A DNA stretch of 64,000 nt from Brevibacterium sp. JSBI002 (lineage in GTDB: Bacteria; Actinomycetota; Actinomycetes; Actinomycetales; Brevibacteriaceae). The stretch lies in NCBI RefSeq assembly GCF_026013965.1, contig NZ_CP110341.1, positions 2,604,001 through 2,668,000 on the forward strand. The letters are read 5' to 3'. The notes beneath the pieces were generated by a model that was not told the DNA's origin, did no database searches, and was given only the letters and a program-made list of their open reading frames with translations. Numbering within the stretch: the first letter of the stretch is position 1; each line of letters opens with the position of its first letter. The translations under genes were made by a program, and so were the position numbers. Shown one piece after another: positions 38,214 through 47,230 of this stretch.

Positions 38214-39590
38214 TCAGCTGCCGATGCGTTTGTACGCCGAGGAATCGGCGTTGTCGATCGTCGAGTGTTTGCGGTTGTCGTGCATGAAGGCCACGGCAAC
38301 GAAGCCGACGATCGCGATGACGACGACGTAGACGGCGAACCAGGTGCCGATTCCCGCGTTGCGGAACCACAGCGCGACGTACTCGGCGGAGCCGCCGAAC
38401 AGCGAGTTGCCGACCGCATAGGTGAAGCCGACGCCGATTCCGCGGATGTGGGCAGGGAACATCTCGGCCTTCACGATTCCGGAGATCGAGGTGTACATGC
38501 TGATGAACGCCATGGCGATGACGATGAGGATGCCTGCGGTGAGGACGGAATCGGCCTTGCCGATCATGCCGAGCAGCGGGATGGGCAGCGCAATCATGCC
38601 GATGACGAAGATGAGCATGTTGTTCTTGCGGCCGATCTTGTCCGAGATCTTGCCGGCGATGGGCTGCATGACGACGAAGATGAGCAGGCAGATGGTCATG
38701 AGGTCGGCGATGGAGCCCTTGTTGAACACGGCTTCGCCCGCGGTGCCTTCGTTCTGCAGCAGCAGGAACTTCTGCATGTAGGTGGTGAAGACATAGAAGA
38801 CGAGCGATCCGACGCTGGTGATGCCGAGGACGACGAAGAAGGCGCGAGGGTGGCGCAGCACTTCGCGGAAGCTGCCCGAGTTCTCGTCCTTGCGGGTGTC
38901 CGCCGAGGTGGTCTCCTCGAGTCCGCGGCGCAGCCACAGGGAGACGATCGCGGCAGCCGCGCCGATGGCGAAGGGCAGTCGCCACCATCCGGCCTCGATC
39001 TGGTCGGTGCCCAGGGTGTGGGTCATGATGACCGCCAGCAGGCTGGCCAGCAGCTGGCCGCCGATGAGCGTGACGTATTGGAAGGAGGAGTAGAAGCCCC
39101 GCTTGCCCTCGGTGGCGACCTCGGACATGTAGGTAGCGGTCGCACCGTATTCGCCGCCGACGGCCAGGCCCTGGATCATTCGCACGATGAGCAGCAGGAT
39201 CGCCGCCCAGGAGCCGACGACCGCGCTCGTGGGCAGCAGCGCCATCATCAGCGAGCCGGCGCACATGAGCAGAATGGAGATGAGCATCGAATTCTTGCGC
39301 CCGAGGCGGTCGGCGGCGCGACCGAAGATATAGCCGCCGATGGGACGCATGAGGAAGCCGACGAAGAAGACGCCTGCGGCCTGCATGAGGGACAGCGCCT
39401 GGTTGTCAGCAACGAAGAACTGATCGGCGAAGTACACGCTGAAGAAGGCGTAGATGTAGAAGTCGAACCACTCGACTAGGTTGCCCGACGATGCCGCCAT
39501 GATGGCCTTGACCGTCTGCCATTCCGACTTCTTCTGCGTTGGGGTCTCACCGGCTTCTGCCTGGTCGAGATGCGTATTCTGATCTGTCAA
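38214..39590 (-). CDS. MFS transporter, metabolite:H+ symporter (MHS) family
   Basis: A 458-residue major facilitator of the MHS subfamily (KgtP/ProP/ShiA-like), a proton symporter for a small carboxylate or osmolyte. Twelve helices are visible; signatures are SSGNLVEWFDFYIYAFF near the start, MRPIGGYIFGRAADRLGRKN (loop 2-3) and RMIQGLAVGGEYGATATYMSE. TTG 39590 is chosen because GAAAGAAGAA lies a few bases upstream; an upstream TTG at 39632 is possible. It is divergent from the universal stress protein gene. The substrate cannot be fixed. Confidence 0.88.
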   Translation of the reverse strand: MTDQNTHLDQAEAGETPTQKKSEWQTVKAIMAASSGNLVEWFDFYIYAFFSVYFADQFFVADNQALSLMQAAGVFFVGFLMRPIGGYIFGRAADRLGRKNSMLISILLMCAGSLMMALLPTSAVVGSWAAILLLIVRMIQGLAVGGEYGATATYMSEVATEGKRGFYSSFQYVTLIGGQLLASLLAVIMTHTLGTDQIEAGWWRLPFAIGAAAAIVSLWLRRGLEETTSADTRKDENSGSFREVLRHPRAFFVVLGITSVGSLVFYVFTTYMQKFLLLQNEGTAGEAVFNKGSIADLMTICLLIFVVMQPIAGKISDKIGRKNNMLIFVIGMIALPIPLLGMIGKADSVLTAGILIVIAMAFISMYTSISGIVKAEMFPAHIRGIGVGFTYAVGNSLFGGSAEYVALWFRNAGIGTWFAVYVVVIAIVGFVAVAFMHDNRKHSTIDNADSSAYKRIGS

Positions 39591-39905
39591 TGCTTCTTCT
39601 TTCTCACTCGTACACGGCGCAAAAGCGCCCAAGTCACCTTACTGCCGCATCGACGGAACCGACGATTCGGTCGGTAATTGAGATCTGCGCTCGGATGGCC
39701 GATTCCGCGAAGTTTTCGCGCGGTTTCCGCGCGGTTACAGAGCAGAAATCGTTCGATGGTGACGGACCCACTTGTGGCGAGGTGAGGAAGATCTCAGCCG
39801 AAGCTCCCCGATTCCCTCGTCGCAGAGTGAGCTGCCGTCCGTCCGAACAGGGCGGATATGCTACTAATTGAGAGAGCTTCGTCCAATGTCGCACCAGGAG
39901 AGATC
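39591..39905. other. Divergent promoter region
   Basis: A 315-base gap between the divergent transporter and universal stress protein genes. It must hold both promoters and contains AT-richer patches near 39640-39680 and 39855-39875, but I find no pair of boxes or palindrome clear enough to call. Confidence 0.45.
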
Positions 39906-40316
39906 ATGACAATCCTCGTCGGTTATTCCCCCTCGCCCGAAGGCAAGGCCGCTGTCGAATTCGGCATCGAACAGGCCCGCGCATTCGACGATGTCCTCGT
40001 CGTGCTCAATGCCGGAATCGGTGAGACTCCCGACGAGCGCGGCGTCGCCACCAGCAAAGACATCGAGGAGCTCAAGAAGACGCTGAAGTCTTCCGAAGTC
40101 TCCCACGAGATCCTTCAGTTCCTCCGCGGCAATGATCCCGTCGAAGAGCTCCTGGCGCTGGCCGAGGCGACCGCCGACACCCGCATGATCGTCATCGGTT
40201 CGCGTCGCCGCTCCCCCGTCGGCAAGCTCATCATGGGTTCGACGGCCCAGCGCATCATCCTCGACTCCGACGTCCCCGTCGTCTCCGTCAAGGTCGATCG
40301 CCGGAAGAAGAAGTAA
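39906..40316 (+). CDS. Universal stress protein (UspA family)
   Basis: A 136-residue single-domain Usp. The family's ATP-binding signature G-x2-G-x9-G-S/T is present as GSRRRSPVGKLIMGSTAQ, so it probably binds ATP; the fold starts at MTILVGYSPSPEGKAAVEFG. ATG 39906 follows AGGAGAG. It is monocistronic, with a strong terminator after it, and is divergent from the MHS transporter. The usual role is survival under starvation or stress. Confidence 0.9.
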   Translation: MTILVGYSPSPEGKAAVEFGIEQARAFDDVLVVLNAGIGETPDERGVATSKDIEELKKTLKSSEVSHEILQFLRGNDPVEELLALAEATADTRMIVIGSRRRSPVGKLIMGSTAQRIILDSDVPVVSVKVDRRKKK

Positions 40317-40340
40317 CCGCGGCGGTTCGCTGGAACGAGA

Positions 40341-40370
40341 ATGCCCCGCACTGTCGTCAGTGCGGGGCAT
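40341..40370 (+). terminator. Terminator after universal stress protein gene
   Basis: Perfect 13-bp arms ATGCCCCGCACTG (40341-40353) and CAGTGCGGGGCAT (40358-40370) around TCGT, then TTTCG. A canonical intrinsic terminator. Confidence 0.9.
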
Positions 40371-40434
40371 TTTCGATAGGATCGCTGCTTGGGTCGGCGT
40401 TCAGCCGGGCCCGCAGTCGGTTCGCCGACCGACT

Positions 40435-41223
40435 TCAGTCATCATCGCGAACCGGTGCGTCCCATGCGTCCAGGTCGGATTCGCTCCAGTCGCCGTAGGT
40501 CGGATTGGGTAGGACGATCCATTCGGTGCCGAACTTCGCACGGTTCCTCTCCACCAGTTTCCTCTGCTCGTCGACGGACGCATCCGCGAATGCGCCATCG
40601 AAATCGTGCAGGGTGTCACCGAGCTGCATGAGCAGGGTGTGGTTCGCCTCGACATTCGCACGCCGTTCATCCTTCGGCGGGCCAAGCAGCATCACGTGTT
40701 CGTCATCGGCCTGAGGCAGGCCCAACTTGGCAATGGCTTCGACATTCTTCGCCCGATTCTCTTCCGTCCGGTCCGAGACGTAGTAGATGTCGACTCCGAG
40801 CTGGTCGGCATGTTCGAAGAACTCCAACGCACCGGGGATCATTGTCGGCTCCCCGTTCTTCTCCCAGTCGTCCCAGGTGTCCCAGCCGCTGAAGTCATGG
40901 CACTTGGCGATATCACGGGCCAGCAGCTTCGAATTGTCGATGGCAGTCTCGTCGAGGTCGGTCATGATAGCCAGATCTTCCCCGTCCGGGGCCTTGGAAA
41001 CGGCCTTGTCGAGCTGACGCGCAGCCATCTCATAGGTCTGTCCCTGCAGTGCCATCGCCTCAGCGCTCTGCTGCTGCCACTTCACACCCATGGTGTAGGC
41101 CGAGACGTCGCAGTCATCCGCCGCTTCGTCGCCCGATACCGGACCCGAATTGAGGATGTATCCGATCACCCCGACGATGAGCACGAGCAGAATCGTCAGG
41201 GCAGGAACGAGGGCTTTCTTCAT
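40435..41223 (-). CDS. HAD-type acid phosphatase, e(P4)/class B-like
   Basis: A 262-residue secreted or membrane-anchored phosphatase of HAD subfamily IIIB, like the Haemophilus e(P4) 5'-nucleotidase. The nucleophile motif is MTDLDETAIDN, with YYVSDRTEENR, LLGPPKDERR and LGDTLHDFDGAF as the later HAD motifs. The N-terminus is one hydrophobic segment (LTILLVLIVGVIGYIL) without a lipobox Cys, so it is probably a signal anchor. A role in dephosphorylating external nucleotides or cofactors is likely by homology. The upstream neighbour on the same strand is threonine aldolase. Confidence 0.85.
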   Translation of the reverse strand: MKKALVPALTILLVLIVGVIGYILNSGPVSGDEAADDCDVSAYTMGVKWQQQSAEAMALQGQTYEMAARQLDKAVSKAPDGEDLAIMTDLDETAIDNSKLLARDIAKCHDFSGWDTWDDWEKNGEPTMIPGALEFFEHADQLGVDIYYVSDRTEENRAKNVEAIAKLGLPQADDEHVMLLGPPKDERRANVEANHTLLMQLGDTLHDFDGAFADASVDEQRKLVERNRAKFGTEWIVLPNPTYGDWSESDLDAWDAPVRDDD

Positions 41224-41334
41224 TCATCTTCTTTCTTCAGTGTTCTTCTCTGCGGACAATTGTCAGTTCAGGCGGTTATCAGTCGTCGTGGCTGGCACGG
41301 CCGCTCGACGGTTCCGCAGCCTGGGAGCGTCGGA

Positions 41335-42477
41335 TCAGTCCCCTGCGATGGCGGCGACGAGTGCGTCGATGTCCTCGGTCGTCGTGTCGAAGGCGCACAT
41401 GAGGCGGACGATGTTCTTCTCCAACGGCCAGTTCGCGAAGGCGAACTTCTGCCGGGCACGGGCGGCCACCTCGGCGGGCATCGCTGCGAAGACGACGTTC
41501 GACTCGACCTTCTGCACGATCTCGAGTCCGAGGACTCGGTCGCTGTCGACCACCTCGGCGAGCTTGTCGGCGAGGTACCGGGCCATCTCATTGGACCGGT
41601 AGGCTGAATTCCTCCACAGGTCACCTTCGTACAGGGCGCCCAGCTGCGCGGAGAGGAAGCGCATCTTCGAGGCCAGCTGCAGGTTCATCTTCCGCAGGAA
41701 GCGCATGCCGTGGCCGATGTCGGGATTGAGGACAATGACCGCCTCGGCGCCGAGCAGGCCGTTCTTCGTTCCACCCAGGCTGATGATGTCGACGCCGACC
41801 GACGTCGTGATATCGCCGAGTCCGACACCGAGGAAGGCCGCCGCGTTGCCGAGGCGGGATCCGTCGACGTGGAGGATCATGTCGTTCTCGTGCGCGGTGG
41901 ACGCGATCGCCGCGATCTCCTCCGGGGTGTAGGTCGTGCCCCACTCGGTCGATTGGGAGATCGACACGGCCAACGGCTGCGCATTGTGTTCACTGCCGCG
42001 GCCGATGATCGCACCCGTGATGATCTCGGGAGTGAGTTTGCCGTTCTCGGTGGCGGCACCGACGATCTTGAGCCCGCCGACCTTCTCCGGGGCCCCGGTC
42101 TCGTCGTAGTTGATGTGCGCCGAGGCGGCCGTGATCACCGCTGCCCACCGCGGCAGCGCCGACTGCAGGGCCAGCACGTTCGCGCCGGTGCCGTTGAAGA
42201 CAGGAAACGCCTGAGCCTCAGGCCCGAAGTGGTGGGCCATGATGTCGTGGAAGCGAGCCGTCCAGGGGTCACCGCCGTAGCCGGGGGTGTGGCCGACGTT
42301 GGCCTCGGCGATGGCCGCGAGCACCTCGGGGTGGACACCGGCCCAGTTGTCCGAGCCGAAGTTGCGCGGGTGCGCCTCGGGGCTGGTGTCGACGGGCGGC
42401 GCGGCGGTGCCGGTGTTGGGGAGGGTGTCCGCGGGGTTCGTCGACTGCGCCGTCTGATCAGATGTCTGGGAGTTCAC
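41335..42477 (-). CDS. ltaE: Low-specificity L-threonine aldolase
   Basis: A 380-residue pyridoxal-phosphate enzyme of the beta-eliminating lyase family that splits threonine to glycine and acetaldehyde. The cofactor lysine is in DIISLGGTKNGLLGAEAVI, and the family opening is SDNWAGVHPEVLAAIAEANVG. An N-terminal Thr/Pro-rich extension of ~35 residues is extra. The GTG start lacks a strong ribosome-binding site, so the extension could be partly untranslated. Alanine- or serine-type beta-hydroxy amino acids are alternative substrates. Confidence 0.9.
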   Translation of the reverse strand: MNSQTSDQTAQSTNPADTLPNTGTAAPPVDTSPEAHPRNFGSDNWAGVHPEVLAAIAEANVGHTPGYGGDPWTARFHDIMAHHFGPEAQAFPVFNGTGANVLALQSALPRWAAVITAASAHINYDETGAPEKVGGLKIVGAATENGKLTPEIITGAIIGRGSEHNAQPLAVSISQSTEWGTTYTPEEIAAIASTAHENDMILHVDGSRLGNAAAFLGVGLGDITTSVGVDIISLGGTKNGLLGAEAVIVLNPDIGHGMRFLRKMNLQLASKMRFLSAQLGALYEGDLWRNSAYRSNEMARYLADKLAEVVDSDRVLGLEIVQKVESNVVFAAMPAEVAARARQKFAFANWPLEKNIVRLMCAFDTTTEDIDALVAAIAGD

Positions 42478-42537
42478 ATTCTCAGACTAGTACGTGCCCC
42501 GTGACGTGTGCAGTGCAGTCCGGGCGTTCCCGGAACG

Positions 42538-42577
42538 CACTGCGGCCCGCCTCCACGAATGGAGGTGGGCCGCAGTG
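42538..42577 (-). terminator. Hairpin after sucCD
   Basis: Eighteen-base arms (42538-42555 and 42560-42577) pair with one G-T around CGAA. It lies 51 bases past the sucD stop on the minus strand. A shorter palindrome (GCGTTCCCGGAACGC, about 42524-42538) is adjacent. No T-run follows. Confidence 0.65.
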
Positions 42578-42628
42578 TGGTTCGGATCAGTGCCGGTCAG
42601 GCGCTCACCCGTTGCGGGAGTGCTCGAC

Positions 42629-43525
42629 TCAGCCGAGGAGTCCGCGCATGAGTTCGGCGGTCTCGGTCGGGGTCTTGCCGACCTTGACACCTGCCGCTTC
42701 GAGAGCTTCCTTCTTGGCCTGAGCGGTGCCCGAGGAACCGGAGACGATGGCGCCGGCGTGGCCCATGGTCTTGCCCTCGGGAGCGGTGAAGCCTGCAACG
42801 TAGCCGACGACCGGCTTCGTCACGTTCTCCTTGATGAAGGCGGCGGCGCGCTCTTCGGCGTCTCCGCCGATCTCGCCGATCATGACGATGGCTTCGGTCT
42901 CCGGGTCGGCCTCGAAAGCTTCGAGCGCATCGATGTGCGTGGTGCCGATGACCGGGTCTCCGCCGATGCCGATGGCCGTCGAGAAGCCGAGGTCACGCAG
43001 TTCGTACATCATCTGGTAGGTCAGGGTGCCGGACTTCGAGACGAGGCCCAGCTTGCCCTTCTTCGTGATGTTGGCCGGGATGATGCCGGCCAGCGACTCG
43101 CCGGGAGTGATGATGCCGGGGCAGTTGGGTCCGATGATGCGGGTGGCGTTTCCGGCCGCCTGCGCACGGGCCCAGACCTCTGCGGAGTCCTGCACCGGGA
43201 TGCCCTCGGTGATGATGACGAGCAGACCGATCTTGGCGTCGATGGCCTCGATCGCGGCGTCCTTGGAGAACGCCGGCGGCACGAAGGCCACGGACACGTC
43301 GGCACCGGTAGCTTCCATCGCCTCGGCGACGGACCCGAAGACGGGGAGTTCGACCTCGTTGCCGGCCTGGTCGTTGTGCTTGACGGTGGTGCCGGCCTTG
43401 CGGGCGTTGACACCGCCGACGACGTTCGATCCGGCGGCGAGCATGCGGGCGGTGTGCTTCGAGCCCTCTCCGCCGGTGATGCCCTGGACGATGATCTTCG
43501 AATCGGAATTCAGGAAGATAGACAT
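42629..43525 (-). CDS. sucD: Succinyl-CoA ligase alpha subunit
   Basis: A 298-residue alpha subunit of succinyl-CoA synthetase, which makes ATP or GTP from succinyl-CoA in the TCA cycle. The CoA-binding start is [20 protein letters not shown] and the phosphorylated histidine is in [17 protein letters not shown] near residue 245. Length is normal. It lies 18 bases after sucC and forms an alpha2beta2 or alpha-beta complex with it. Confidence 0.97.
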   Translation of the reverse strand: MSIFLNSDSKIIVQGITGGEGSKHTARMLAAGSNVVGGVNARKAGTTVKHNDQAGNEVELPVFGSVAEAMEATGADVSVAFVPPAFSKDAAIEAIDAKIGLLVIITEGIPVQDSAEVWARAQAAGNATRIIGPNCPGIITPGESLAGIIPANITKKGKLGLVSKSGTLTYQMMYELRDLGFSTAIGIGGDPVIGTTHIDALEAFEADPETEAIVMIGEIGGDAEERAAAFIKENVTKPVVGYVAGFTAPEGKTMGHAGAIVSGSSGTAQAKKEALEAAGVKVGKTPTETAELMRGLLG

Positions 43526-43543
43526 TGTTGTAAAGACCTTTCC

Positions 43544-44713
43544 TTACTTGGCAGCAGCCAGTTCGGCGGCCTTGTCGGCTCCACCGTCCATCGTGTCAGT
43601 GAGCGTGACGAGCGGGTGCGCGGCCTTCTGCAGGATGGCGCGTCCCTCTTCCACGTTGTTGCCGTCGAGGCGGACGACGAGCGGCTTGGTGGCCTGGTCG
43701 CCGAGGATCTCGAGGGCCTTGACGATGCCGTCGGCCACGGCGTCACAGGCGGTGATTCCGCCGAAGACGTTGACGAAGACGGACTTCACCTGATCATCAC
43801 CGAGGATGACGTCGAGTCCGTTGGCCATGACCTCGGCCGAGGCGCCGCCTCCGATGTCGAGGAAGTTCGCGGGCTTGACGCCGTTGTGGTTCTCACCTGC
43901 GTACGCGACGACGTCGAGGGTCGACATGACCAGTCCTGCGCCGTTGCCGATGATTCCGACCTCACCGTCGAGCTTGACGTAGTTGAGGTCGAGCTTCTTG
44001 GCCTTGAGCTCCAGCGGGTTCTCTGCGCTGATGTCGCGCAGCTCCTCGTGCTCCTTCTGGCGGAAGTCGGCGTTGTCGTCGAGCGAGACCTTGCCGTCGA
44101 GGGCGATGATGTCACCGGCACCGGTCTTGACCAGCGGGTTGACCTCGACCAAGGTGGCGTCTTCCTTCTCGAAGACGGTCCACAGGCTGGTCAGAACGGG
44201 GGCGACCTTAGCGGCGGTGTCGGCATCGAAGCCGGCCGCCTCGGCGATCTCTGCTGCCTTGGCATCGTTGATGCCGTCGATGGCGGAGACGGGGATCTTT
44301 GCGAGCGCTTCCGGACGTTCCACGGCCAGCTGCTCGATCTCCATGCCGCCTTCCTTCGAGCACATGGCCAGATAGGTGCGGTTGGACCGATCGAGGAGGA
44401 CGGAGAAGTAGTACTCCTCAGCAATGTCGGCACCCTCGGCGATCATCACCTTTTCGGTGATGTGGCCTTTGATGTCGAGTCCCAGGATGTCCTTGGCGCG
44501 AGCCTCGGCCTCATCGGGGTTCTTGGCGACCTTGACGCCGCCGGCCTTTCCACGGCCGCCGATCTTGACCTGAGACTTGACGACGACGACACCGCCGCCA
44601 AGATCTTCGGCTGCCTTCTTCGCTGCTTCTGGCGTCGTCGCGACCTGGGCCTTGAGCACGGGCACTCCGTGCTTCTCGAACAGGTCACGTGCTTGATACT
44701 CGAAAAGATCCAC
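43544..44713 (-). CDS. sucC: Succinyl-CoA ligase beta subunit
   Basis: A 389-residue beta subunit with an ATP-grasp nucleotide site ([21 protein letters not shown]) and the SucC signatures EVNPLVKTG and [18 protein letters not shown]. The GTG at 44713 begins the usual [19 protein letters not shown] and follows AAGGAAAA; the longer open frame upstream is not used. Divergent from marR, so the intervening 197 bases hold both promoters. Confidence 0.96.
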   Translation of the reverse strand: MDLFEYQARDLFEKHGVPVLKAQVATTPEAAKKAAEDLGGGVVVVKSQVKIGGRGKAGGVKVAKNPDEAEARAKDILGLDIKGHITEKVMIAEGADIAEEYYFSVLLDRSNRTYLAMCSKEGGMEIEQLAVERPEALAKIPVSAIDGINDAKAAEIAEAAGFDADTAAKVAPVLTSLWTVFEKEDATLVEVNPLVKTGAGDIIALDGKVSLDDNADFRQKEHEELRDISAENPLELKAKKLDLNYVKLDGEVGIIGNGAGLVMSTLDVVAYAGENHNGVKPANFLDIGGGASAEVMANGLDVILGDDQVKSVFVNVFGGITACDAVADGIVKALEILGDQATKPLVVRLDGNNVEEGRAILQKAAHPLVTLTDTMDGGADKAAELAAAK

Positions 44714-44877
44714 GTGTTTTCCTTCGTTTCTGCTGCCGGGTGGTTGGCCCCTGCAGGTTCGTTGACGGATGCAACAACCAAGGACAACCATATTCCCAAA
44801 CGCACCCGTCCATCCAAACCTGCAGGTTAAACGGACCCTGAGAGTAAGGAATCTCTCGTCAAAAAGTATCTTTGCTC

Positions 44878-44890
44878 TCAAGATTCTTGA
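44878..44890. promoter_or_regulatory. Palindrome, candidate MarR operator
   Basis: TCAAGA-T-TCTTGA is a perfect 13-bp palindrome 20 bases before the marR start, in an AT-rich stretch. MarR proteins typically bind palindromes of this size. It could also affect the divergent sucC promoter. Confidence 0.55.
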
Positions 44891-44910
44891 TATGGACGTA
44901 AAATCGATTC

Positions 44911-45405
44911 ATGGACGAAGTGGATCGAATAGTCGCAGCCTGGCGACGTGAGCGTCCGGATCTCGACGTCTCCCCGATGGAGATCCTCTCCCGAGTCTCG
45001 CGGCTGGCCAGGCAGTTGGACCTGGCACGGAAGGCGAGCTTCTCCGATTACGGAATCGAGGGATGGGCCTTCGACGTGCTCTCCGCCCTCCGCCGAGCCG
45101 GTGAGCCCTATCAGCTCTCCCCCTCGACCCTGCTGCAGGAGACGCTTGTCACGAGCGGCACCATGACCAATCGCATCGACCGCCTCGTGGCCCGCGGATG
45201 GGTGGAGCGTCGCCCCGATCCGGGTGATCGCCGCGGAGTGCTCGTCCACCTCACCGACAGCGGCCGCGCCACCGTCGACTCCGCATTGGCGGATCTGCTG
45301 GTGAAGGAGCGCGAGATCCTCAGCGGCCTCACCCCCGCCGGCAGTCGCAAACTCGCCGGGCTGCTGCGCGAGCTGTCCACCGGCTTCGACGGCGGCGAGG
45401 ACTGA
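44911..45405 (+). CDS. MarR-family transcriptional regulator
   Basis: A 164-residue MarR repressor. The winged helix is GIEGWAFDVLSALRRAGEP, PSTLLQETLVTSGTMTNRIDRL and the wing VERRPDPGDRRGVLVHLTDSG, with dimerisation helices at both ends. It is followed 75 bases later by an acetyltransferase and is divergent from sucCD. The TCAAGATTCTTGA palindrome before it is a likely autoregulatory site. The ligand is unknown. Confidence 0.92.
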   Translation: MDEVDRIVAAWRRERPDLDVSPMEILSRVSRLARQLDLARKASFSDYGIEGWAFDVLSALRRAGEPYQLSPSTLLQETLVTSGTMTNRIDRLVARGWVERRPDPGDRRGVLVHLTDSGRATVDSALADLLVKEREILSGLTPAGSRKLAGLLRELSTGFDGGED

Positions 45406-45480
45406 ACCCCAGTCACACCTGCCCAACCACAGGCACGGACGCACAAACCCCACCCGAACCCCAACGACGAGGACCCAACC

Positions 45481-46170
45481 ATGAACGACGACCTCACGAA
45501 TTTCACCGGTGCACAGCCGCCTCGGCGAGCGCCCATCCACGGTCATTACGTCGATCTCGAACCCCTGGATCCTGCCGTCCACGGCGATGATCTGTTCGCT
45601 GCGGTCTCAGTTCCCGACGGGATCGAGGAGCGGTTCCGCTACCTGCCGCAGTCTCCGCAGACCGAACGCAGCGACTTCGATACCTGGATCGCCGAGGCGG
45701 CCACGTCGTCCGATCCCCTCTTCTTCGCCGTCGTGGACCGATCCACCGGTCGAGCCGAGGGGCGGCAGGCACTGATGCGCATCGACACCGCCAACGGGGT
45801 CATGGAGATCGGGCACATCCTCTGGGGTCCGGCGCTGCGGCGGACGCGAGCAGCCACCGAGGCGCTCTTCCTCTCCGCCGATCTCGCCTTCGCCTCCGGT
45901 TTCCGACGCTTCGAGTGGAAGTGCGATGACGCGAACGCCCAGTCGAAAGCGGCCGCCGAACGCTTCGGGTTCACCTTCGAAGGAGTGTTCCGACAGCACG
46001 TCGTGTACAAGGGCCGCAACCGCGACACCGCGTGGTTCTCGATCATCGACAGCGAATGGCCGGCGCTGCGATCGGCGTATGAGCAGTGGCTCGACGAAGC
46101 GAACTTCGATGCCGCCGGCGGCCAGCGCCAGAGCCTGCGCGAACTCATCGCCGCACCACGCCGCGGCTGA
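45481..46170 (+). CDS. RimJ/RimL-type GNAT acetyltransferase
   Basis: A 229-residue acetyltransferase resembling RimJ/RimL protein N-acetyltransferases. Typical parts are HYVDLEPLDPAVHGDDLF at the N-terminus, MEIGHILWGPALRRTRAATEAL for the coenzyme A loop (though the usual Q/R-x-x-G-x-G/A is poorly kept here) and FRRFEWKCDDANAQSKAAAERFGFTFEG. It probably follows MarR in one transcript. The substrate may be a protein N-terminus or a small amine. This gene contains two copies of the 12-base motif reported as a finding. Confidence 0.85.
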   Translation: MNDDLTNFTGAQPPRRAPIHGHYVDLEPLDPAVHGDDLFAAVSVPDGIEERFRYLPQSPQTERSDFDTWIAEAATSSDPLFFAVVDRSTGRAEGRQALMRIDTANGVMEIGHILWGPALRRTRAATEALFLSADLAFASGFRRFEWKCDDANAQSKAAAERFGFTFEGVFRQHVVYKGRNRDTAWFSIIDSEWPALRSAYEQWLDEANFDAAGGQRQSLRELIAAPRRG

Positions 46171-46360
46171 GGCAGCAGGGTCGGGCGCCGCGGTTGGGCG
46201 GCCGGCCTGTGCCGTCAGGGCCACTGCGTCGCATCCCGGCGCAGAGGCCTCGCACCTGCGCCGCTTTCGCCGCATCGCCGCGCGTCCATCCGGGCTCTGG
46301 CCGTCCCGCGCATTAGGGTGGAAGCGACACCATTTGGACGCTGAGACACCTCGAGGAATC

Positions 46361-47071
46361 ATGCGACTTCGCCCCCTTGCCCTGCTGTCCGCCGCTGCGC
46401 TGCTGGCCACGACGACGGCCTGCGTGTCGACTCCCGATGAGACCCGGCCCCAGCCGCGCCCCTCGGTGAGCAAAGAAGAAGTCACCCCGATCGAGACGCC
46501 TGACGATGCGCCGAAGGTATCCATCGTCGATTCCTCGCCGGGCGGGGCGAAGGACACCGACCCACTGTGGCAGGGCCTCGCCGAGGCGGCCGAGAAGAAG
46601 ACCGAGGCCTACCTCAAGGTCTACGTGCACACCGGCAACCCCGAAGTCCCAGACTCCGGCGAGACGACCGTGACCGCCGACAGCCCCGACAGCGTCAGCG
46701 TCACCGTCGACGCGAAGAACGTCGACGACGGCACGTCCCCGTTCTTGCTCATCCACGGCACCTTCGAGGTCGAAGAGATCGGCAACTCGGCTTACACCCT
46801 CAAGACCGTCGACGACGAAGACATCCCCGAGCTCGACCCGAAGGGCCCGGATGACGAGAAGCGCTGCACCGCCGATGATGCCCAGGACCGCATCGGCCTG
46901 GCCGCCGACGACCTCGCCGAGGATCCCGGCCGTCGCGAAGAGTTCCGCCAGCAGTGGGGAGGTTCGCCGCGCGTGTGGTGGGGCATCCAGATGACCGCCA
47001 TCAGCCTCGGAGAAGAGGGCGGAGTCGCCGGCGACTACCTCACCGAAGCCTGCGGAGAGTACCTCCAGTAA
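46361..47071 (+). CDS. Putative lipoprotein of unknown function
   Basis: A 236-residue exported protein with no family I can name. ATG 46361 follows GAGGA, and the product opens with a lipoprotein signal (RPLALLSAAALLATTTAC); the lipobox Thr at -3 is atypical but the Cys is well placed. After a Pro/Thr-rich linker, residues ~65-140 form a beta-rich domain (AYLKVYVHTGNPEVPDSGETT) and the C-terminus has two Cys (KRCTADDA, EACGEYL) that may form a disulfide. It is cut off from its neighbours and probably sits on the outer face of the membrane. Confidence 0.72.
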   Translation: MRLRPLALLSAAALLATTTACVSTPDETRPQPRPSVSKEEVTPIETPDDAPKVSIVDSSPGGAKDTDPLWQGLAEAAEKKTEAYLKVYVHTGNPEVPDSGETTVTADSPDSVSVTVDAKNVDDGTSPFLLIHGTFEVEEIGNSAYTLKTVDDEDIPELDPKGPDDEKRCTADDAQDRIGLAADDLAEDPGRREEFRQQWGGSPRVWWGIQMTAISLGEEGGVAGDYLTEACGEYLQ

Positions 47072-47110
47072 TTCCTGGGCTCCGCCTCGCTTCGTCTCGC
47101 CTCGGTGCGT

Positions 47111-47170
47111 GTTAAGTGTGCGCAGATTGCCATTCTGAGGCCTGTTCTGGGCAGTCTGCGCACACTTAAC
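47111..47170. repeat. Inverted-repeat element, copy 1
   Basis: A 60-base element with 21-base arms (47111-47131 and 47150-47170) that start GTTAAGTGTGCGCAGA and pair with one mismatch; the loop is 18 bases. A related copy lies at 48526-48592, and the two bracket the FAD monooxygenase gene. It may be a REP-like or miniature transposable element, or a terminator pair. Confidence 0.75.
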
Positions 47171-47230
47171 GTGTACCAACGGCCAGCCGGCGGCGTCGCC
47201 ACCCGGCGCTCTGCGTGCGACGATGAGTTC

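Noticed and set aside
38130..39479. 449-codon open frame on the plus strand over the MHS transporter
   Set aside because: Shadow of the transporter gene; Asp/Glu/His-rich product with no family features.
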